This document shows, in pieces, positions 61,262-64,000 of a stretch of 64,000 bases of DNA. The stretch's first letter is position 1; each line of letters opens with the position of its first letter. Origin of the DNA: Burkholderia savannae (GTDB lineage Bacteria; Pseudomonadota; Gammaproteobacteria; Burkholderiales; Burkholderiaceae); contig NZ_CP013418.1 in assembly GCF_001524445.2 (NCBI RefSeq), positions 992,001 to 1,056,000 of the forward strand, read 5' to 3'. The notes under the pieces were generated by a model. That model saw only the letters and a program-made list of their open reading frames with translations. It made no database searches and was not told where the DNA came from. Position numbers and translations under genes: made by a program.

Positions 61262-62742
61262 GCACTGATTGCATCACGCATCGTTTCGGATGACGCACTA
61301 TCGAGCGCGCCGGGCAGGCATGCGCGAAGCCGGCGCCGCAAGAACTCCAGGGAAAAGTGCCTTCTGCCGAGCTCGAAGTTGAAACGAGCCCATCGTTGCC
61401 GCCGTCGTTCGTCGAGCAGAAGCTCCCGCACGGCGTGCGCATAGGCGCCGTCGGGCATTCCATCCCAATCCTTCCGCGTGCGCAAAAGCAGGCTCTTGAA
61501 TCCCTTTTCCCCGTATACCTCGTCGTACAGCTCATACGTGCTGCTGATGAACGGGCGCTGTTGGGCGCTGGCCTCGGCGGGAGGATTGCCGAAGCCTTCG
61601 TAATCGTACGAGGTCAGAAACGAACTCAGATCGGCGTGCGCCAGAAGATCACCGACGGAATACTGGGGCTCCCGCGACGCGCGATTCGACGGGCGACACA
61701 GCGCCGAGCACGGCAACAGTCCGTTTCCGTAGATGACCTGTGCGTCGACTCCCAGCTCGATCGCCATGCGGGACAGTCGGCCATGCTCCTCTTCGTGTTC
61801 GCCGGTCGGCCCCGTCACGAAGAGATAAACGGACCGCTCGCTGCCCGACGAACGCATCGATTCGCGCAACGCATGCAAAAGGAAAATGTCTCTATCCAGC
61901 CTTTTTTGCGGAATGACCCGAGTACACCGCGCGATCAGCAGCGCATCGGCGGGAATGCCGTAGTGCGCACGAAAATGCCGATTGGCGTCGTCGATTGCGG
62001 CTTGCTCGAACCGAAAGCAGTTCGGCAACACGGTCGCATCGATGTGCGGGGCCCACTCGTTGAACCGCTTTCTGGCGGTGTTCGTGAGGGTCGCGTATCG
62101 GATGTACTTCGAGACGGGCGGCTTCGGAATGTGTTCGAACGCAGGCCCTCCGTATTTCTCGCTTTCGCTGAACCACATCAGATCGTGATCCCGCCAGAGC
62201 ACGAACGGCCCCTTGCGCTTTTCGCGCCCGTACTGCTCGATTGCCAGACGCAAAGCCTCGGAGAACAGCAGATTCTCCGGCAGCGACCCGTTCTCCACGA
62301 TGACGACCGAAACATCCAGACGCCGCCAGGTATCCACGATCGATGCGGCAATCCGAGGCACGATGGCCCCGCCGAGGCATCGGCGTATTCGCTCGCCGTC
62401 CCCATCGCGGATCTGCTCCAGCATTTCCCGGACCAGACGCTGCGTGTAGCCTCTCACCTCGGCGAGACCTCGGATGCGCGCCAACGCGAGCCAATCAGGC
62501 AACGCCTCGGCTTCGTTCGCGTAAGGCCGAAAGAAATCGCCCTTATCGCTCCTGATGTCATAGCCGAGATCGAGATACGTTCGATAGCCGTGCCCATTGA
62601 AAATCGACGCGACTTTCAAAAACTCCTCGGTGATGCCGGAAGCCAGCACGCCGTCCATTGAAATTCCGAACAGGACTTTTTCCCGATGAGCGGCTTGCGG
62701 TTCCTCTCGAATGGCACCGGACGAATTCATTAGGCATCCCAT
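61258..62742 (-). CDS. GT4-like glycosyltransferase
   Basis: A 494-residue GT-B glycosyltransferase. N-terminal half: KVLFGISMDGVLASGITEEFLKVASIFNGHGYRTYLDLG and VVIVENGSLPENLLFSEAL. C-terminal half: LIARCTRVIPQKRLDRDIFLLHAL, LFVTGPTGE, and the retaining-type E-x7-E block SYDYEGFGNPPAEASAQQRPF with both glutamates. It would transfer a sugar to an unidentified acceptor. A start at 62730 is also possible, because GGGA lies 8 nt upstream. Its TAG stop is part of the CTAG duplication of the MITE. It is the first gene of a probable operon with the radical SAM gene. Confidence 0.85.
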   Translation of the reverse strand: MGCLMNSSGAIREEPQAAHREKVLFGISMDGVLASGITEEFLKVASIFNGHGYRTYLDLGYDIRSDKGDFFRPYANEAEALPDWLALARIRGLAEVRGYTQRLVREMLEQIRDGDGERIRRCLGGAIVPRIAASIVDTWRRLDVSVVIVENGSLPENLLFSEALRLAIEQYGREKRKGPFVLWRDHDLMWFSESEKYGGPAFEHIPKPPVSKYIRYATLTNTARKRFNEWAPHIDATVLPNCFRFEQAAIDDANRHFRAHYGIPADALLIARCTRVIPQKRLDRDIFLLHALRESMRSSGSERSVYLFVTGPTGEHEEEHGRLSRMAIELGVDAQVIYGNGLLPCSALCRPSNRASREPQYSVGDLLAHADLSSFLTSYDYEGFGNPPAEASAQQRPFISSTYELYDEVYGEKGFKSLLLRTRKDWDGMPDGAYAHAVRELLLDERRRQRWARFNFELGRRHFSLEFLRRRLRACLPGALDSASSETMRDAISA

Positions 62743-63368
62743 CCATCGTTTTTGAAGTATGCGAAAGTCGCTCTAGCGGATGATGCACATGGCGCGCCGC
62801 ACGCCCACACCGGAAAAAGTTCGGTGTCGAAGCTGATCTGATGCGCCGATGCGCCGGCGCGCGCGTGATATGACGAGTACCGGTGCCGACTCGAAAGTTC
62901 GCGCGCGAGGCCAGGTGAAATGAGTGAAGTCTAGGCCATCGCTCGAGGACAGGCGCCTCTCAGTAATGGTAGGTATCTCGCGGAGCGATGCCCTGCCGTG
63001 CGTTCGATTCGGCCTCGGCCCGGCACCGGTGTCAGGGCAGCCACGCCATCGCGGAGCCCGCCGCATACCTACGGGTTCTAGTAGTTGTGAGAGGGTCGAA
63101 GCTGAACTACTTTTTTTGAGAACGAGCCGCAGCGTCGATCGCCTGCGAGAAACAAATCGACTCATCATGCAGGTAGATCGTGGCCATCTCGTTTGATCGG
63201 CCGTGCAATTGCAAAAGCGCCCGTGCCTTGCCCATAGTCGATCGCGCTGCCACGGCGCTCGCCTTCTGGAACAGGACGACGGGCGCAACAACGACAATCC
63301 ATGTGCAAGGCCGTTCTCCGCACGCGGGTTGAACTCCCGCGTCACCCGTACTATCAACGGAGATAACA
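62743..63368. other. intergenic stretch between the glycosyltransferase and lectin genes
   Basis: Contains the promoters of both divergent genes and no supported gene. A reverse-strand frame at 63107-63397 ends in a segment that faintly resembles a phage-integrase C-terminus, too weak to call. GGAG lies 8 nt before the lectin ATG. Confidence 0.45.
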
Positions 63369-64000
63369 ATGGCAAAGACCAGCAAGGGCTTCAACAATCT
63401 GCAGCACGTACAGAATCAATGGGGCGGCTCGTCGGCCCAGTGGCATGAGGGTGGCATGTGGGTGCTCGGATGCCGTTCCGGTCAGAACGTCGTGGCGATC
63501 GACATCAAATCCGCTGATGGCGGAAGAACGCTCACCGGCACGATGACCTATGCCGGCGAAGGCCCGATCGGCTTCAGGGCGACGCTCACGCAATGCAATA
63601 CGTACAACGTCGAAAATCAGTGGGGCGGAAGCTCCGCGCCCTGGCACCCGGGCGGCACGTGGATCATCGGCGGGCGCTCCAATCAGAACGTGGTGGCGCT
63701 CAAACTCGAATCCGGCGACCAGGGCGCGAATCTCGCGGGCACGATGACCTATGCGGGCGAAGGCCCGATCGGCTTCAAGAGCCAGCAGGCCGACGGCGGC
63801 GTGTACGCGGTCGAAAATCAATGGGGCGGCTCGACAGCGCCGTGGCACAACGGCGGCGTCTGGGTGATCGGCGCGCGTGACCAGGCCGTCGTCGCGGTGA
63901 GCATCGGCTCGACGGACAACGGCAAGACCCTGAACGGGAACATGACCTATGCCGGCGAGGGCCCGATCGGCTTCAAGGGGAATGCGGTCACGGGCAACAA
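63369..64000 (+). CDS. OAA-family mannose-binding lectin, 3' end beyond the window
   Basis: 210 codons of a repeat lectin. Three internal repeats of 67 residues are visible, each with NQWGGSSA/T-x-WH near its start (residues 16, 83 and 150) and GTMTYAGEGPIGF near its end. These are the hallmarks of Oscillatoria agardhii agglutinin and the Burkholderia oklahomensis agglutinin. Such lectins form beta-barrels of two repeats and bind the branched core of high-mannose N-glycans, each repeat carrying a carbohydrate site made of the W-GG and R-E-G-G residues. The described Burkholderia homologue has four repeats, so a fourth presumably lies past the edge. There is no signal peptide. The strong GGAG site and A+T-rich leader support expression. 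Confidence 0.92.
   Translation, partial: MAKTSKGFNNLQHVQNQWGGSSAQWHEGGMWVLGCRSGQNVVAIDIKSADGGRTLTGTMTYAGEGPIGFRATLTQCNTYNVENQWGGSSAPWHPGGTWIIGGRSNQNVVALKLESGDQGANLAGTMTYAGEGPIGFKSQQADGGVYAVENQWGGSTAPWHNGGVWVIGARDQAVVAVSIGSTDNGKTLNGNMTYAGEGPIGFKGNAVTGN

Noticed and set aside
56824..62742. Interpretation as an Nit1C-type (cyanide/nitrilase) cluster because of the MSMEG_0569-like flavoprotein
   Set aside because: No nitrilase, GNAT or AIR-synthase-like gene is present and the radical SAM protein is HemN-like, not of the Nit1C type.
63107..63397. Possible phage-integrase C-terminal remnant on the reverse strand
   Set aside because: The resemblance is limited to a short stretch (ATIYLHDE-like) without the catalytic Arg/His/Tyr set; too weak to annotate.
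1..64000. Replication origin, rRNA operon or complete insertion sequence with transposase
   Set aside because: No DnaA-box cluster, rRNA sequence or transposase frame was seen anywhere in the window.

Overview
The window looks like a high-GC Burkholderia replicon of the B. pseudomallei/thailandensis/oklahomensis group. The evidence is strong G/C bias at third codon positions, many short tandem repeats in intergenic DNA, DUF4148, DUF1488 and HHHH-motif small proteins, an M9 collagenase, and at the right end a lectin of the OAA family whose described Burkholderia member is the B. oklahomensis agglutinin. The content (stress, transport, specialised metabolism, no core replication or translation genes) suggests the second chromosome, but that is inference. 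Species and function calls are from memory and motif reading, not from searches.

Layout. 1-4.3 kb: a MoaF-type gene cut by the left edge, an aldo/keto reductase, the C-terminal remnant of a LysR regulator, and a DsbA-like protein divergent from a LysR regulator. 4.6-6.2 kb: an orphan flagellar cap gene fliD. 6.5-11.2 kb: a three-gene operon (periplasmic binding protein, ATC hydrolase, N-carbamoyl amino acid hydrolase) that could convert 2-amino-thiazoline-4-carboxylate to L-cysteine, with a divergent LysR. 11.8-15.9 kb: an overlapping FAN1-like nuclease and DinG-type nuclease-helicase pair. 16.9-18.8 kb: ribokinase facing a nucleoside hydrolase. 19.5-25.1 kb: two flavin monooxygenase genes of the organosulfur/NTA type flanking an LysR-free stretch with a metal-dependent hydrolase. 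25.5-34.8 kb: H-NS and XRE regulators, a ProY-like permease, a CmcJ/SDR gene pair, an MFS transporter, a DedA-rhodanese fusion and a zinc alcohol dehydrogenase.

33.7-41.3 kb is a probable low-oxygen regulon: alcohol dehydrogenase, four universal stress proteins, a NarL-type response regulator and four small proteins, with six FNR/ANR-like dyads of form TTGAY-N4-RTCAA. Three of them have a -10-like hexamer centred exactly 31 bp away, as expected for class II activation. This resembles the low-oxygen-activated (lxa) locus known from B. cenocepacia.

41.5-55.8 kb: an XRE-cupin regulator, an FAD monooxygenase, a DUF4148 protein, the collagenase, an acyltransferase, a gene-poor 2.9-kb stretch, and an aromatic amino acid module (aminotransferase, AroP-like permease, divergent Lrp regulator).

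56.8-62.7 kb is the most unusual part: a divergent QueA-like SAM ribosyltransferase/isomerase paralogue, a flavin monooxygenase, a HemN-like radical SAM enzyme and a glycosyltransferase. I read it as a small uncharacterised biosynthetic cluster. A 286-bp MITE-like element with nested inverted repeats and CTAG duplications sits between glycosyltransferase and radical SAM genes; removing it restores a 12-nt operon junction. The OAA-type lectin follows and runs off the right edge.
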